Counted from the first letter of the stretch, positions 15,544 through 25,510 are shown. The stretch is 40,036 nt of DNA from Brevibacillus panacihumi (GCF_003710985.1 NZ_RHHT01000036.1:1-40036); one strand, 5' to 3'. Translations and numbers: made by a program. The notes: a model not told the origin generated them from the sequence alone.

Positions 15544-16452
15544 ATGCCTTCGAAAACCAAGCAATTGGCAGAAAACGCCCTGATGCTGGGGCTCGCGCTG
15601 GTATTTTTGTTTCTCAGTACATATACCGTACTCGGAGTGGTTACTGTTTTTCTGATTCCGCTGCCATTTTTGCTCCTGGGCCAGCGCAGCAGTATATCCA
15701 ATATGGTCTGGGTCACTCTGGCATTTACTGTAATGGGTATCCTGATTGCGGATATTACCTCTGCCGTCATTGCTTTGATCTCCGCTGCACTGGGCGCTGT
15801 CATGGGGATCATGTATTCCAAAAAAGGAAAGGCCCTTCCTGCCATCATAGCAGGGGCTGCCGTTGTTTTTTTGGGGTACGTGCTTATGCTTGTGATCTTG
15901 ATATTTGTCATGAAAATTAACTTCCAAGATATCTTAAAGCAAGCCGAACAATTCCGTCCCGAAATCATGCCTGTGGAGCAATACAAAGCGTACACAGAAC
16001 TATTTATGATGATTTTGCCCGGGGTATTTGTCACCTCCAGCTTTGCGCAAAGCATGGTAACGCATGGATTGGGACGTTTGATCGGGAAACGCCTGAAAAG
16101 GCCGGTACCGGCATTGATGCCCATCCGGCAATGGAATTTTCCGAGATCCTTGTTGTACTACTATTTTATCGCGATGATCGGCATCCTGGTTTTTAGCGTG
16201 AATTTGAAAGGAACATTTTGGGAGAGCGCATTGTACAACGTCAAAATGATCCTGGATATCGTCTTCTTTTTGCAGGGACTAAGCTTTTGTCTCTTTGCGG
16301 CAGACTTGTACGGATGGAAGAAAATGACTCCGGTGCTTATTGTCTCTCTATTTATTTTTCCGTTCTTAAGCACTATACTGAGTCTAATAGGCATCTTTGA
16401 TTTGGGAATACGTTTGCGAGACAAGCTGGAAACAAGAGTGAAGAGGGGCTGA
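15544..16452 (+). CDS. yybS: YybS-like DUF2232 membrane protein
   Basis: A 302-residue protein with about eight hydrophobic helices, placed directly before gdpP as in Bacillus. The first helices (LMLGLALVFLFLSTYTVLGVV, then FLIPLPFLLLGQR) and the pattern throughout fit DUF2232/YybS. The function is unknown; its constant link with GdpP suggests a shared pathway. ATG 15544 has AGAGGTG six bases upstream, and the open frame back to 15475 has no ribosome site. Only four bases separate it from gdpP. Confidence 0.85.
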   Translation: MPSKTKQLAENALMLGLALVFLFLSTYTVLGVVTVFLIPLPFLLLGQRSSISNMVWVTLAFTVMGILIADITSAVIALISAALGAVMGIMYSKKGKALPAIIAGAAVVFLGYVLMLVILIFVMKINFQDILKQAEQFRPEIMPVEQYKAYTELFMMILPGVFVTSSFAQSMVTHGLGRLIGKRLKRPVPALMPIRQWNFPRSLLYYYFIAMIGILVFSVNLKGTFWESALYNVKMILDIVFFLQGLSFCLFAADLYGWKKMTPVLIVSLFIFPFLSTILSLIGIFDLGIRLRDKLETRVKRG

Positions 16453-16456
16453 GGAA

Positions 16457-18394
16457 ATGCCCAAATTCCTGTTAAAGCGTTGGTACGGGATGCATATGGT
16501 CCTGGCACTTAGCTTTAGCTTTCTGTTGTTGGGAATCTTGTCCCTGCATCACTGGATGTATGGGGCGATCGGCATTGTGTGCTTGATTGGCCTGGTGATT
16601 TATGCCGTTCAAGCCGAAAAAGGATTTCAAAGGGACCTTCGTCTCTATCTGGCCACGGTCACGCACCGGGTAAAAAAGGCTGGAGAAGGTGTCATATCCG
16701 AATTGCCGATCGGGATTCTTCTATACAACGAGGAAAAGGCAATTGAGTGGGTAAATCCGTATATGACTGAAATGTCCGGTGATGAATTGCCGATCGGAAA
16801 AAGTCTTACGGAGGTATTCCCCCAACTAAACTGGAAACCAGAGCAAAAAAGGATCGAATTCACCTATAACGAACGGGTCTATGAAGTATTAATTCGTTCC
16901 GAGGAACATCTTCTTTATTTCAGGGACATTACCGAGCACAAGGAGCTGACCAACCGTTACCATCGGGAGCGTGCAGCTCTTGCCATCATCCATCTGGACA
17001 ATTTGGATGAGATTGGGCAAGTGATGGATGAACAAAGCCGCACGCTGCTGTCCACTAGCGTGGCTGGCGTGATTACAGATTGGGCCAACAAGCATCGCAT
17101 CTACCTGCGCCGCATCTCATCGGACAAATTCCTGGCGCTGATGGAACGCGAAACGCTGGATAAGCTGGAAGAGACGCGCTTTGATATTTTGGATGTCGTG
17201 CGGGAGATGACAGCCGACAACAAAATTCCGATCACGCTCAGCATCGGGGTCGGGGCGGCTGCCACTACGTATACCGAATTGGGACAGATGGCCCAGTCGA
17301 GCTTGGATATTGCCCTCGGACGTGGCGGAGACCAGGCCGCTGTGAAGATCGGCAACAAGCTTACTTTCTACGGCGGCAAGTCAAATGCTGTAGAAAAGCG
17401 GACTCGTGTACGCGCGCGTGTCATTGCTCATGCCTTGCGTGACCTGATCCATGAGGCTGAGCATGTGATCGTAATGGGACACAAGCAGCCGGATATGGAT
17501 TCCGTGGGGGCTTCTTTAGGTGTCCTCAAGGCAGTACAGGTGCATAACAAGCAAGCTTATATCGTTATGGACGAAGGCAATCACTCAGTCGAGCGATTGA
17601 TGCGGGAGATCTACGCCAACGAGGAATTGGCGGAATCGTTCATTACGCCGGAGCAGGCGATTCGTCTGGTAACGGGACGCACGTTGCTCGTCGTCGTCGA
17701 TACCCATCGTCCGTCACTGGTGATTGAGCCAAGGCTGTTGGGCGAGACCAGCCGCGTGGTGGTAATCGACCACCATCGCCGTTCCGAAGAATTTATCGAG
17801 CCCGTGCTGCTGTATCTGGAGCCGTACGCGTCGTCTACGGCTGAGCTGGTCACTGAGCTGTTGCAGTATCAAAGCGAGCGGCTCAACATCGACAGCCTGA
17901 TTGCGACAGCCTTGCTTGCAGGGATCGTGGTGGATACGAAAAGCTTTGCTTTCCGTACAGGGTCGCGGACATTTGAAGCCGCGTCGTTCTTGCGCCGCAA
18001 TGGTGCAGACACGGCTGCCGTACAGCGTTTGTTGAAAGAAGATTTGAATCAATACGTGAAGCGGGCGCGAATCATCATGAATACCGAAACGTATCGGGAC
18101 AGCATGGCGATCGCAATCGGCGATTCATCTGAAGAGTATACACAGGTACAAGTGGCCCAGGCAGCCGAACAATTGCTGACCTTGTCGGGCATTCAAGCAT
18201 CCTTTGTCGTAGCCAAACGGGCTGATGGTACGGTCCTGATCAGCGGACGCTCCCTGGGAGACATCAATGTCCAATCCATCATGGAACATCTCGGCGGAGG
18301 CGGTCATTTGACAGGGGCCGCTACCCAGATCGAGGGCATTTCCCTGAAGGATGCTGTCGTGCGGCTGAAGGAAGCAATTGATCTGGTAGTATAG
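16457..18394 (+). CDS. gdpP: Cyclic-di-AMP phosphodiesterase GdpP
   Basis: A 645-residue GdpP, which hydrolyses c-di-AMP to pApA at the membrane and so affects potassium and wall homeostasis. Two N-terminal helices (residues 13-55) are followed by a PAS-like domain, then a degenerate GGDEF domain (about 170-300, ISSDKFLALM, SIGVGAA), and a DHH/DHHA1 domain. DHH-domain metal ligands are seen in GHKQPDMDSVG, DTHRPS and VIDHHRR (near 437-441), and DHHA1 has EHLGGGGHLTGAA. All catalytic motifs are intact. GAGGGGCTGAGGA precedes the ATG. Confidence 0.97.
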   Translation: MPKFLLKRWYGMHMVLALSFSFLLLGILSLHHWMYGAIGIVCLIGLVIYAVQAEKGFQRDLRLYLATVTHRVKKAGEGVISELPIGILLYNEEKAIEWVNPYMTEMSGDELPIGKSLTEVFPQLNWKPEQKRIEFTYNERVYEVLIRSEEHLLYFRDITEHKELTNRYHRERAALAIIHLDNLDEIGQVMDEQSRTLLSTSVAGVITDWANKHRIYLRRISSDKFLALMERETLDKLEETRFDILDVVREMTADNKIPITLSIGVGAAATTYTELGQMAQSSLDIALGRGGDQAAVKIGNKLTFYGGKSNAVEKRTRVRARVIAHALRDLIHEAEHVIVMGHKQPDMDSVGASLGVLKAVQVHNKQAYIVMDEGNHSVERLMREIYANEELAESFITPEQAIRLVTGRTLLVVVDTHRPSLVIEPRLLGETSRVVVIDHHRRSEEFIEPVLLYLEPYASSTAELVTELLQYQSERLNIDSLIATALLAGIVVDTKSFAFRTGSRTFEAASFLRRNGADTAAVQRLLKEDLNQYVKRARIIMNTETYRDSMAIAIGDSSEEYTQVQVAQAAEQLLTLSGIQASFVVAKRADGTVLISGRSLGDINVQSIMEHLGGGGHLTGAATQIEGISLKDAVVRLKEAIDLVV

Positions 18395-18418
18395 GGCCAA
18401 AATGAAAAGGGGGAAACG

Positions 18419-18865
18419 ATGATGAAAGTCATTTTTCTTCAAGATGTAAAAGGCCAAGGAAAAAAAGGAGAAGTCAAGGATCTCTCTGAAGGATATGTAC
18501 GCAACTTCCTGCTCCCAAAAGGCTTGGTGAAGGAAGCGACCGAAAGCAACGTAAAAACGCTGGATGCCCAAAAGCGCAGCGAGGAGAAACGCAAAGAGCA
18601 GGAAAAACTCGATGCTCAGGCGCTGGGTGAGAAACTGAATGAGCTGACTGTAAAGGTAAAAGGGAAAGCCGGAGAAGGCGGACGCCTGTTCGGAGCCATT
18701 TCGAGCAAACAGGTAGCCCAGGCGCTGGAAGAGCAGTTCAAGATCAAAGTCGATAAACGCAAGCTGGAGATGGATGCGATCCGCTCCTTAGGCGTAACGC
18801 AAATTAAAGTGAAGCTGCACAATGAAGTGACAGCGACGCTGAAAGTACATGTAGTCGAAGAATAA
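18419..18865 (+). CDS. rplI: 50S ribosomal protein L9
   Basis: A 148-residue L9. The N-terminal RNA-binding signature is [18 protein letters not shown] with [13 protein letters not shown], followed by the long connecting helix and a C-terminal domain ([16 protein letters not shown]). Two ATGs in tandem (18419 and 18422) share AAGGGGG; the second gives the usual MKVIFL start. Part of the yybS-gdpP-rplI-helicase cluster, 24 bases after gdpP. Confidence 0.97.
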   Translation: MMKVIFLQDVKGQGKKGEVKDLSEGYVRNFLLPKGLVKEATESNVKTLDAQKRSEEKRKEQEKLDAQALGEKLNELTVKVKGKAGEGGRLFGAISSKQVAQALEEQFKIKVDKRKLEMDAIRSLGVTQIKVKLHNEVTATLKVHVVEE

Positions 18866-18894
18866 AATGGGATGAAAGATGTGGGAGGTAAGAC

Positions 18895-20247
18895 GTGAGC
18901 GACCTGTTTTTAGATCGTGTGCCGCCGCAGAACAAGGAAGCCGAACAGTCTGTACTGGGTGCCGTCTTCTTATCCAAGGAAGCTCTCATCACCGCCATAG
19001 AAATCCTCCGACCGGAGGATTTTTACAAGACTGCGCATCAGCGCATCTTTCAAACGATGGTGGATCTGTATGAAAAGGGAGAGCCGGTCGACCTGGTGAC
19101 GGTGACCGCTGAGCTGCAGGACCACAAGCTGCTGGAGGAGGTAGGCGGGGTCACCTATTTGACGGAGATCGCCAGTTCGGTTCCGACAGCAGCCAACATC
19201 GAGTACTACGCCAAAATCGTGGAAGAAAAATCGCTGCTCAGGCGATTGATTCATACAGCTACAAAGATCGCCAATGATGGCTATTCGCGTGAGGATGAGG
19301 TAAGCGAAATCATCGCCGATGCCGAGAAGTACATCATGGAGATCGGCCGCAACCGCAACAGCGGCGGCTTTACACCCATTCGCGACGTGCTTCTGGAAAC
19401 CTATGAACGCATTGAATTTTTGAGTCAGCGACGTGGTGATGTGACCGGCATTCCTTCCGGTTACACGGATTTGGACAAGATGACATCAGGTTTTCAACGA
19501 AGCGACCTGATTATTCTCGCCGCCCGTCCATCCGTAGGGAAGACGGCCTTTGCGCTGAACGTAGCGCAAAACGTCGCCGCCCGCGCCGGAGAGACGGTGG
19601 CGATCTTTTCCCTGGAGATGGGTGCTTCCCAGCTCGTACAGCGGATGATTTGCGCCGAAGGAAATCTGGACGCCTCGAGAATGCGCTCTGGTTGGCTGGA
19701 GGAAGACGATTGGCAGAAGCTGACGATGGCGATCGGGACGTTGGCGAAAGCGCCGATCTACATCGACGATACGCCAGGGGTGACCGTGATGGACATTCGC
19801 GCCAAATGCCGCCGCCTGCAAGCGGAGAAGGGCCTGGGCATGATCCTGATCGATTACCTGCAGCTGATCCACGGTCGGGGCAAAGGCGACAACCGTCAGC
19901 AGGAGGTATCGGAAATCTCCCGTACCCTGAAAGGAATCGCGCGTGAACTGAATGTCCCTGTGATCGCACTCTCCCAGTTGAGCCGTGGTGTAGAGCAGCG
20001 GCAGGACAAGCGGCCGATGATGTCGGATATTCGTGAATCAGGTTCGATCGAGCAGGACGCGGATATTGTGGCCTTCCTCTACAGGGATGACTACTACGAC
20101 AAAGAGACGGAGAACAAAAACGTCATCGAGGTCATCATCGCCAAACAGCGTAACGGCCCTACAGGTACAGTAGAGCTGGCGTTTTTGAAGGAATACAATA
20201 AATTCGTCAGCTTGGACAATCGTTTCCGCGATGCAGCGGGTCAGTAA
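18895..20247 (+). CDS. dnaB: Replicative DNA helicase (DnaB family; DnaC of Bacillus)
   Basis: A 450-residue replicative helicase. The N-terminal domain carries PPQNKEAEQSVLGAVFL and RPEDFYKTAHQRIF. The RecA-like domain has Walker A ARPSVGKTAFAL near residues 208-219, SLEMGASQLVQRM, Walker B LGMILIDYLQLI, and the C-terminal SDIRESGSIEQDADIVAFLYRD. The start is GTG 18895, with GGGAGGT nine bases upstream. It is named dnaC in B. subtilis and dnaB elsewhere. It ends at a terminator. Confidence 0.98.
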   Translation: MSDLFLDRVPPQNKEAEQSVLGAVFLSKEALITAIEILRPEDFYKTAHQRIFQTMVDLYEKGEPVDLVTVTAELQDHKLLEEVGGVTYLTEIASSVPTAANIEYYAKIVEEKSLLRRLIHTATKIANDGYSREDEVSEIIADAEKYIMEIGRNRNSGGFTPIRDVLLETYERIEFLSQRRGDVTGIPSGYTDLDKMTSGFQRSDLIILAARPSVGKTAFALNVAQNVAARAGETVAIFSLEMGASQLVQRMICAEGNLDASRMRSGWLEEDDWQKLTMAIGTLAKAPIYIDDTPGVTVMDIRAKCRRLQAEKGLGMILIDYLQLIHGRGKGDNRQQEVSEISRTLKGIARELNVPVIALSQLSRGVEQRQDKRPMMSDIRESGSIEQDADIVAFLYRDDYYDKETENKNVIEVIIAKQRNGPTGTVELAFLKEYNKFVSLDNRFRDAAGQ

Positions 20248-20278
20248 AAAAGTCGGAGAATATCCGGCTTTTTTCTTT
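20245..20278 (+). terminator. Terminator after replicative helicase
   Basis: AAAAAAGTCGGA pairs with TCCGGCTTTTTT around GAATA, followed by CTTTTTT. Confidence 0.9.
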
Positions 20279-20298
20279 TTTTCATTTTACAAAATAGA

Positions 20299-20332
20299 CG
20301 AACATATACTGTATTTACCATCCGAATGTTCG
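20299..20332. promoter_or_regulatory. PurR operator (paired PurBoxes)
   Basis: CGAACAT (20299-20305) and its inverse ATGTTCG (20326-20332) lie just upstream of the purA -35. The gap between CGAA and TTCG is 26 bases, which matches the pur operon control region of B. subtilis as I recall it. PurR would repress purA when PRPP is low. Confidence 0.8.
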
Positions 20333-20340
20333 TATTTTCA

Positions 20341-20369
20341 TTGACATACAAGAATTGGTTTAGTACACT
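20341..20369 (+). promoter_or_regulatory. Promoter of purA
   Basis: A perfect TTGACA (20341-20346), a 17-base spacer and TACACT (20364-20369), immediately downstream of the PurBox pair. Confidence 0.85.
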
Positions 20370-20372
20370 TAG

Positions 20373-21707
<1,335 letters not shown>

Positions 21708-21728
21708 TGAATGTGATATAACCGAAAT

Positions 21729-21760
21729 AGCGACCCCGTCATGCATTTGGCGGGGTCGCT
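21729..21760 (+). terminator. Strong stem-loop after purA
   Basis: AGCGACCCCG pairs perfectly with CGGGGTCGCT around a 12-base loop. It has no T-run, so intrinsic termination would be weak. It may protect the purA message or separate it from the mph leader. Confidence 0.65.
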
Positions 21761-21775
21761 CTATGTTGGTGCATG

Positions 21776-21784
21776 TGATATACT
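21776..21784 (+). promoter_or_regulatory. Extended -10 promoter for the mph leader
   Basis: TGATATACT is an extended -10 (TGn-TATACT) without a clear -35. Transcription from it would begin near 21791, just before the leader ORF's ribosome site. Confidence 0.45.
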
Positions 21785-21816
21785 GAATGGGATTTTCAGC
21801 ATTGGAGGTTTTTGTG

Positions 21817-21849
21817 ATGAGAGGCATCGCATTCATGCGGCTTCGTTAA
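21817..21849 (+). CDS. Ten-residue leader peptide MRGIAFMRLR (macrolide-stalling type)
   Basis: ATG 21817 has GGAGG eight bases upstream and reads MRGIAFMRLR-stop. The ending MRLR contains the Arg-x-Arg (+x+) motif that makes ribosomes stall in macrolide-bound leaders such as ErmDL, which also contains MRLR. It lies 111 bases upstream of a macrolide phosphotransferase gene. The CATTCAT of this ORF is complementary to the ATGAATG beside the mph ribosome site. Stalling at the last codons would free that site. The peptide is read directly; the regulatory role is inferred from the motif and context. Confidence 0.75.
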   Translation: MRGIAFMRLR

Positions 21850-21953
21850 TTTCGATTTTACCCCGCGAAAGCTCAGCCATTTTTAAATCAAGTAATGGCT
21901 TGGGTTTCTTTGTGTTGTGGTTGAATCATGAACGAAACGAATGAATGAGGTGT
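21830..21953 (+). promoter_or_regulatory. Candidate macrolide-responsive attenuator of mph
   Basis: Leader segment CATTCAT (21830-21836), TTCGTT (21842-21847) and TTTCG (21850-21854) can pair in order with CGAAACGAATGAATG (21933-21947), which abuts the mph ribosome site GAGGTG. Between them AGCCATT/AATGGCT (21875-21900) forms a hairpin followed by a T-rich run. Either translational or transcriptional attenuation is possible. The pairing is visible; its function is inferred. Confidence 0.6.
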
Positions 21954-21960
21954 ATTTTTT

Positions 21961-22891
21961 ATGTCCAAAAACATGAACACGAAAATAAAAGAGATTGTTT
22001 CGCTTGCAAAAAAACACGGAATTGAAGTGGAACCGCTTAGCGTGAAGAGCAACGAATCAGGCTTGGATTTCCTTGCCGTATTTGCACGCTCGACTGATGG
22101 CGCATCCTGGGTCATGAGGTCTCCCCGTCGACCCGATGTCGTGGAATCGGCTGCTTATGAGAAAAAAGTGTTAGATCTGATCATCGACCGATTGCCTGTG
22201 GCAGTACCGAATTGGCAGGTTCACACGCCAGAATTGATCGCCTACCGACTCTTGGATGGGGTTCCGATCGGGACCATCAATCATGAAGCCAAAGTTTATG
22301 AATGGTACCTGGAACCGCAATCGATTCCTGAACAATTCATTCAATCTCTGGCGGAGGCAATGGTCGCACTCCACGCCATTGATCATGAAGCGGTGCGCCA
22401 TGCTGGTATTCGGGTCCACCAACCAGCGGAAGTCCGCAGAGCACTAGCGGTGAAAATGGAGGAGATCAAGCGGATTTTTGGCGTGTCTCGAGCGCTTTGG
22501 GAACGCTGGCAATCCTGGCTGGCAGATGATACATGCTGGCCCCGTCACTCGGTTCTCGTACATGGCGATCTTCACCCTGGTCATACCTGATGGGAGAGTA
22601 ACCGGGCTTTTGGATTGGACGGAAGCAGAGGTAGCCGATCCTGCTACTGATTTTACTGCTTATTGCCTGATATTTGGGGAATCGGGCCTGGCAGAGCTGC
22701 TCAAACGATATGAGAAGGCAGGAGGCCGTGTATGGCCGCGTATGCAAGAGCATATCATCGAGCGGATGTCCGCATCTCCCGTACTCCTCGCAGACTTTGC
22801 GCTGAAGTCCGGTTTGGAGGAGTATATGACGATGGCTCGCAACGCCTTGGGTGTCGATGAAAAAGGGGAAGAGATCACAAATCAAGCTTAA
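21961..22891 (+). pseudogene. mph: Macrolide 2'-phosphotransferase (Mph), frameshifted
   Basis: The first frame (21961-22590, 209 residues) starts MSKNMNTKIKEIVSLAKKHG and carries NESGLDFLAVFA, WVMRSPRRPDVV, LIAYRLLDGVP and the catalytic HGDLHPGHT, then stops. The second frame resumes with PDGRVTGLLDWTEAEVADPATDF, the Mg-binding Asp, and continues to 22891. Both halves match the family of GTP-dependent macrolide kinases in order. Adding 11 bases (a second CTGGTCATACC after position 22588) would join them with the expected spacing. As it stands the two catalytic motifs are in different frames, so the enzyme should be inactive. The ribosome site is GAGGTG, eight bases upstream. Confidence 0.85.
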
Positions 22892-22907
22892 CAGATGACA
22901 ACAATCG

Positions 22908-22945
22908 AACGGGCAGGGAGACGAAAGCGGCTCCTGCCCGTTTTT
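22908..22945 (+). terminator. Terminator after mph
   Basis: AACGGGCAGGGAG pairs with CTCCTGCCCGTT (one bulge), followed by Ts. Confidence 0.9.
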
Positions 22946-23060
22946 CATATTTTTGCGGGAACATAGGTTTCTTCACATTTTTTTAAGCAGGACAGACACG
23001 ATTCCGCACCTTCTGGGCATATGGTAAAAGCAAAGGCAGGAAATGGAGAGGTGATCACAG

Positions 23061-23273
23061 ATGATGATGATGGGATTCGACCAGAAGGCCATGAAGCTGT
23101 TGGGCAAAAATGTACAGGTGAAAATGGTGAATGGCTGCGTCATCAAAGGGACCATGACTCATTATAACAAGGGATACCTCTGCTTCATTACCACATACAA
23201 GCAACGGGATGATGAAAAGACCACGATCCGCCGGCTGGCGCTAAAAGACGTGACGTCTATGTCTGAGGTGTGA
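23061..23273 (+). CDS. Small Sm-like-fold protein, unknown function
   Basis: A 70-residue protein. Residues 10-65 (MKLLGKNVQVKMVNGCVIKG, then TMTHYNKGYLCFIT and TIRRLALKDVTSM) alternate beta strands with a conserved NG turn like Sm/LSm or Hfq-like barrels. I do not recognise the family, and no RNA binding is shown. Four ATGs in tandem open the ORF; GAGAGGTGA lies about seven bases before the first. A bidirectional terminator follows. Confidence 0.65.
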   Translation: MMMMGFDQKAMKLLGKNVQVKMVNGCVIKGTMTHYNKGYLCFITTYKQRDDEKTTIRRLALKDVTSMSEV

Positions 23274-23297
23274 CAGCTCCATGGCCAAGAAAAGTTG

Positions 23298-23340
23298 AGC
23301 CACCTCTCCCTTTTGTGGAGAAGGTGGCTGTCATTTTTTT
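23298..23340. terminator. Terminator shared by convergent genes
   Basis: AGCCACCTCTCC pairs with GGAGAAGGTGGCT (one bulged A), followed by seven Ts. The right end reaches the stop codon of the minus-strand gene at 23339. Confidence 0.85.
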
Positions 23341-23728
23341 ACACCATTCCGCCAAAGGAACGAATAATCTCCGTTGCTTCCGCATTGCGATCAGCGGGTA
23401 CGACAGCAGTCAGCAAAAACGGCGTATTGAATTCATCGCCGCGATCAGCCATGCCGCTCGCATCCGGGTCTGCCGCGGCCAATACACTGGCGTCACGGCT
23501 GGAGAAATCGCCAGCTAGAGTCAAGCTTCCGAGAGAGGGGATCTGTCCCGTGATGGGATTGAGGACATGATCGACGCCATCGCCTGGGAATTGCCCGATA
23601 TGATCGATTTGGACGATTGTAAAACCAGCCGTATTCAATGCCTTTTTGGCCTGAACCGCGGCATCCTCGCTGGAGAAACCAGCCAAAATATTTTGTTCTT
23701 TCACAAAAGTCAACTCCATTCCACACAT
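23339..23728 (-). CDS. Small protein with tandem FSSxDAA modules, stress-protein-like
   Basis: A 129-residue protein starting MCGMELTFVKEQNILAGF. It has two related halves: an FSSEDAAVQAKKALNTAGF segment and a second FLLTAVVPADRNAEATEIIRSFGG segment, separated by a Gly/Asp/Pro-rich stretch with DFSSRDASVLAA. This resembles the ferredoxin-like repeats of YflT/general stress protein 17M, but I am not sure. The ATG at 23728 has GGGGAA upstream on the minus strand; the open frame extends to 23851 without a better ribosome site. Confidence 0.55.
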   Translation of the reverse strand: MCGMELTFVKEQNILAGFSSEDAAVQAKKALNTAGFTIVQIDHIGQFPGDGVDHVLNPITGQIPSLGSLTLAGDFSSRDASVLAAADPDASGMADRGDEFNTPFLLTAVVPADRNAEATEIIRSFGGMV

Positions 23729-23796
23729 AAAATTCCCCAATTTCATGAACATATCATGACTCATTCTTGTCTTTTTTATTCGACGGCATTTTACAC

Positions 23797-23826
23797 TTGC
23801 TGATCGCAATATTTTTGTGGTAAAGT
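23797..23826 (+). promoter_or_regulatory. Possible promoter of the M23 peptidase gene
   Basis: TTGCTG (23797-23802), 18 bases and TAAAGT (23821-23826). The leader is about 135 bases. I did not find a clear WalR dyad. Confidence 0.4.
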
Positions 23827-23967
23827 CGACATAGTTGGTTTCATTAGGCATTTTGGCAGATAAATGGAAACCAACATTTGGTATGGTAGACCTATTTGGT
23901 CAATTTCAAATTTTCAGGAAATAGACGGTGAGAATGCTGCTGTATCTGTTTTCAGGAGGGACAAGTT

Positions 23968-25488
23968 ATGCAATGGGCCAATTGGAAGGCCGAACTGCAG
24001 GAACGGTCGAAGCAGGTCGTTCGCAAATGTAGTGAAATGGCGAAACGCACGATGAAACATACAAGCACTTACATGACCACGCATAAGAAGCAAGTGATTA
24101 CCGTAGCATCCGTATTCGTACTGACAGTTGCCACGGGTGCATCTGCACAATATTATTACAAAAGCAATATCAACTCGATTTACCATGTGATTGTGAACGG
24201 AAAAGAGATCGGCGTCGTCAGCAGTCCGGACGTCATCAACAAATGGACAGCAAGCAAGCTGGAAGAGGAGAAGGCCAAGAGCGGCTACACATTCATGCTC
24301 TCCGACTCGATCAGCTTCCGGGAAGAACGTTTGTTCAAGGGTGAATACGACGATGAGTCTGCATTGAAAGAATTATCTGCCATCGCAGATTTCAAGGTTG
24401 ATGCAGTCAAACTCGTAATCGATGGAAAAGTGGTCGGTTATGCAGCCGATCTGGATGCAGCCAATGAAGTACTGGATAAAGTAAAAGAAAAGTACTCTGG
24501 AATTCCGGCACAAAAAATCTCTACCCTGACAGCCGCAGCGGATAAAAAGAGCACGGTGGCTGCCGCCTCGCTAGCTGCGACGGATGCGAGTCCAGTCAAG
24601 GAAGTGGCGTTCAAGGAAAAGGTGGAGCTGCAGTCAGAAGCAGTGCCATCCGCCCAGGTTTTGACGGAGGACAAGCTCGAGGATCTGCTGGTCAAAGGAA
24701 CATATAAAGAATTGATACATACTGTCGTTGAAGGTGATTGCGTCGGTTGTATCGCGAAACAATACAACATTACGTCGAAGGATATTTACGACAACAACCC
24801 GGGCCTGACGGAAAATACGGTTCTCAAGCTCGGCCAGCAAATCAATGTGACGGCGATCCGCCCATTGGTGACCGTACAAGTGAAGGAAAATGTGACGCAA
24901 AAAGAAGAAATTCCTTACAATACGCAATATAACAACAACGAAACGCTGCCGAAGGGCGAGACCAAGGTCGTCCAGGAAGGCAAAAACGGTACAAAACAAG
25001 TCGAATATGAAATCATCAAGGAAAATGGACAAGTCGTCGAGCGCAAGATCCTGAAGCAGGAAGTATTGGATGAACCTGTGATCAAGGTAATCGAGCGTGG
25101 CACGAAGGTTATTCCTTCGCGCGGGACAGGCCGTCTGGCTTGGCCAGCACAAGGGTATATCAGCAGCGGCTTCGGCACGCGCTGGGGAAAACTGCATAAA
25201 GGAATCGACATCGCTGGTGCAGGCTCCGTAATGGCAGCTGACAATGGCCGCGTCAAGTTTGCGGGCTGGGATGGCGGTTATGGAAAAGCGATCATCATTG
25301 ACCACGGAAACGGCATGCAGACTCTGTACGGCCACCTTAGCACGATTAACGTAAAGGTTGGCGATGTCGTACAGAAAGGCAAGAAAATTGGTGTGAAGGG
25401 CTCCACTGGGAACTCCACCGGGGTTCACCTGCATTTTGAGGTTATACAAAATGGACGAGTCCAAAACCCGATGCGTTTCCTCAATTAA
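23968..25488 (+). CDS. Membrane-anchored murein hydrolase: LysM, G5 and M23 peptidase domains
   Basis: A 506-residue exported cell-wall hydrolase. A basic N-terminal tail precedes the membrane helix VITVASVFVLTVATGASA (about residues 43-60). A LysM-like segment (HTVVEGDCVGCIAKQYNITSKDIYDNNPG) is at about 251-280, a G5 domain at about 300-370 (PYNTQYNNNETLPKGETKVV), and an M23 endopeptidase at about 390-506. M23 zinc ligands are seen: His410 and Asp414 in HKGIDIAG, and His487/His489 in HLHFE. CAGGAGGGA precedes the ATG. It sits just before walRK, whose regulon includes such hydrolases. Confidence 0.93.
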   Translation: MQWANWKAELQERSKQVVRKCSEMAKRTMKHTSTYMTTHKKQVITVASVFVLTVATGASAQYYYKSNINSIYHVIVNGKEIGVVSSPDVINKWTASKLEEEKAKSGYTFMLSDSISFREERLFKGEYDDESALKELSAIADFKVDAVKLVIDGKVVGYAADLDAANEVLDKVKEKYSGIPAQKISTLTAAADKKSTVAAASLAATDASPVKEVAFKEKVELQSEAVPSAQVLTEDKLEDLLVKGTYKELIHTVVEGDCVGCIAKQYNITSKDIYDNNPGLTENTVLKLGQQINVTAIRPLVTVQVKENVTQKEEIPYNTQYNNNETLPKGETKVVQEGKNGTKQVEYEIIKENGQVVERKILKQEVLDEPVIKVIERGTKVIPSRGTGRLAWPAQGYISSGFGTRWGKLHKGIDIAGAGSVMAADNGRVKFAGWDGGYGKAIIIDHGNGMQTLYGHLSTINVKVGDVVQKGKKIGVKGSTGNSTGVHLHFEVIQNGRVQNPMRFLN

Positions 25489-25510
25489 GGCAATTTCAAA
25501 CTGGAAAATC

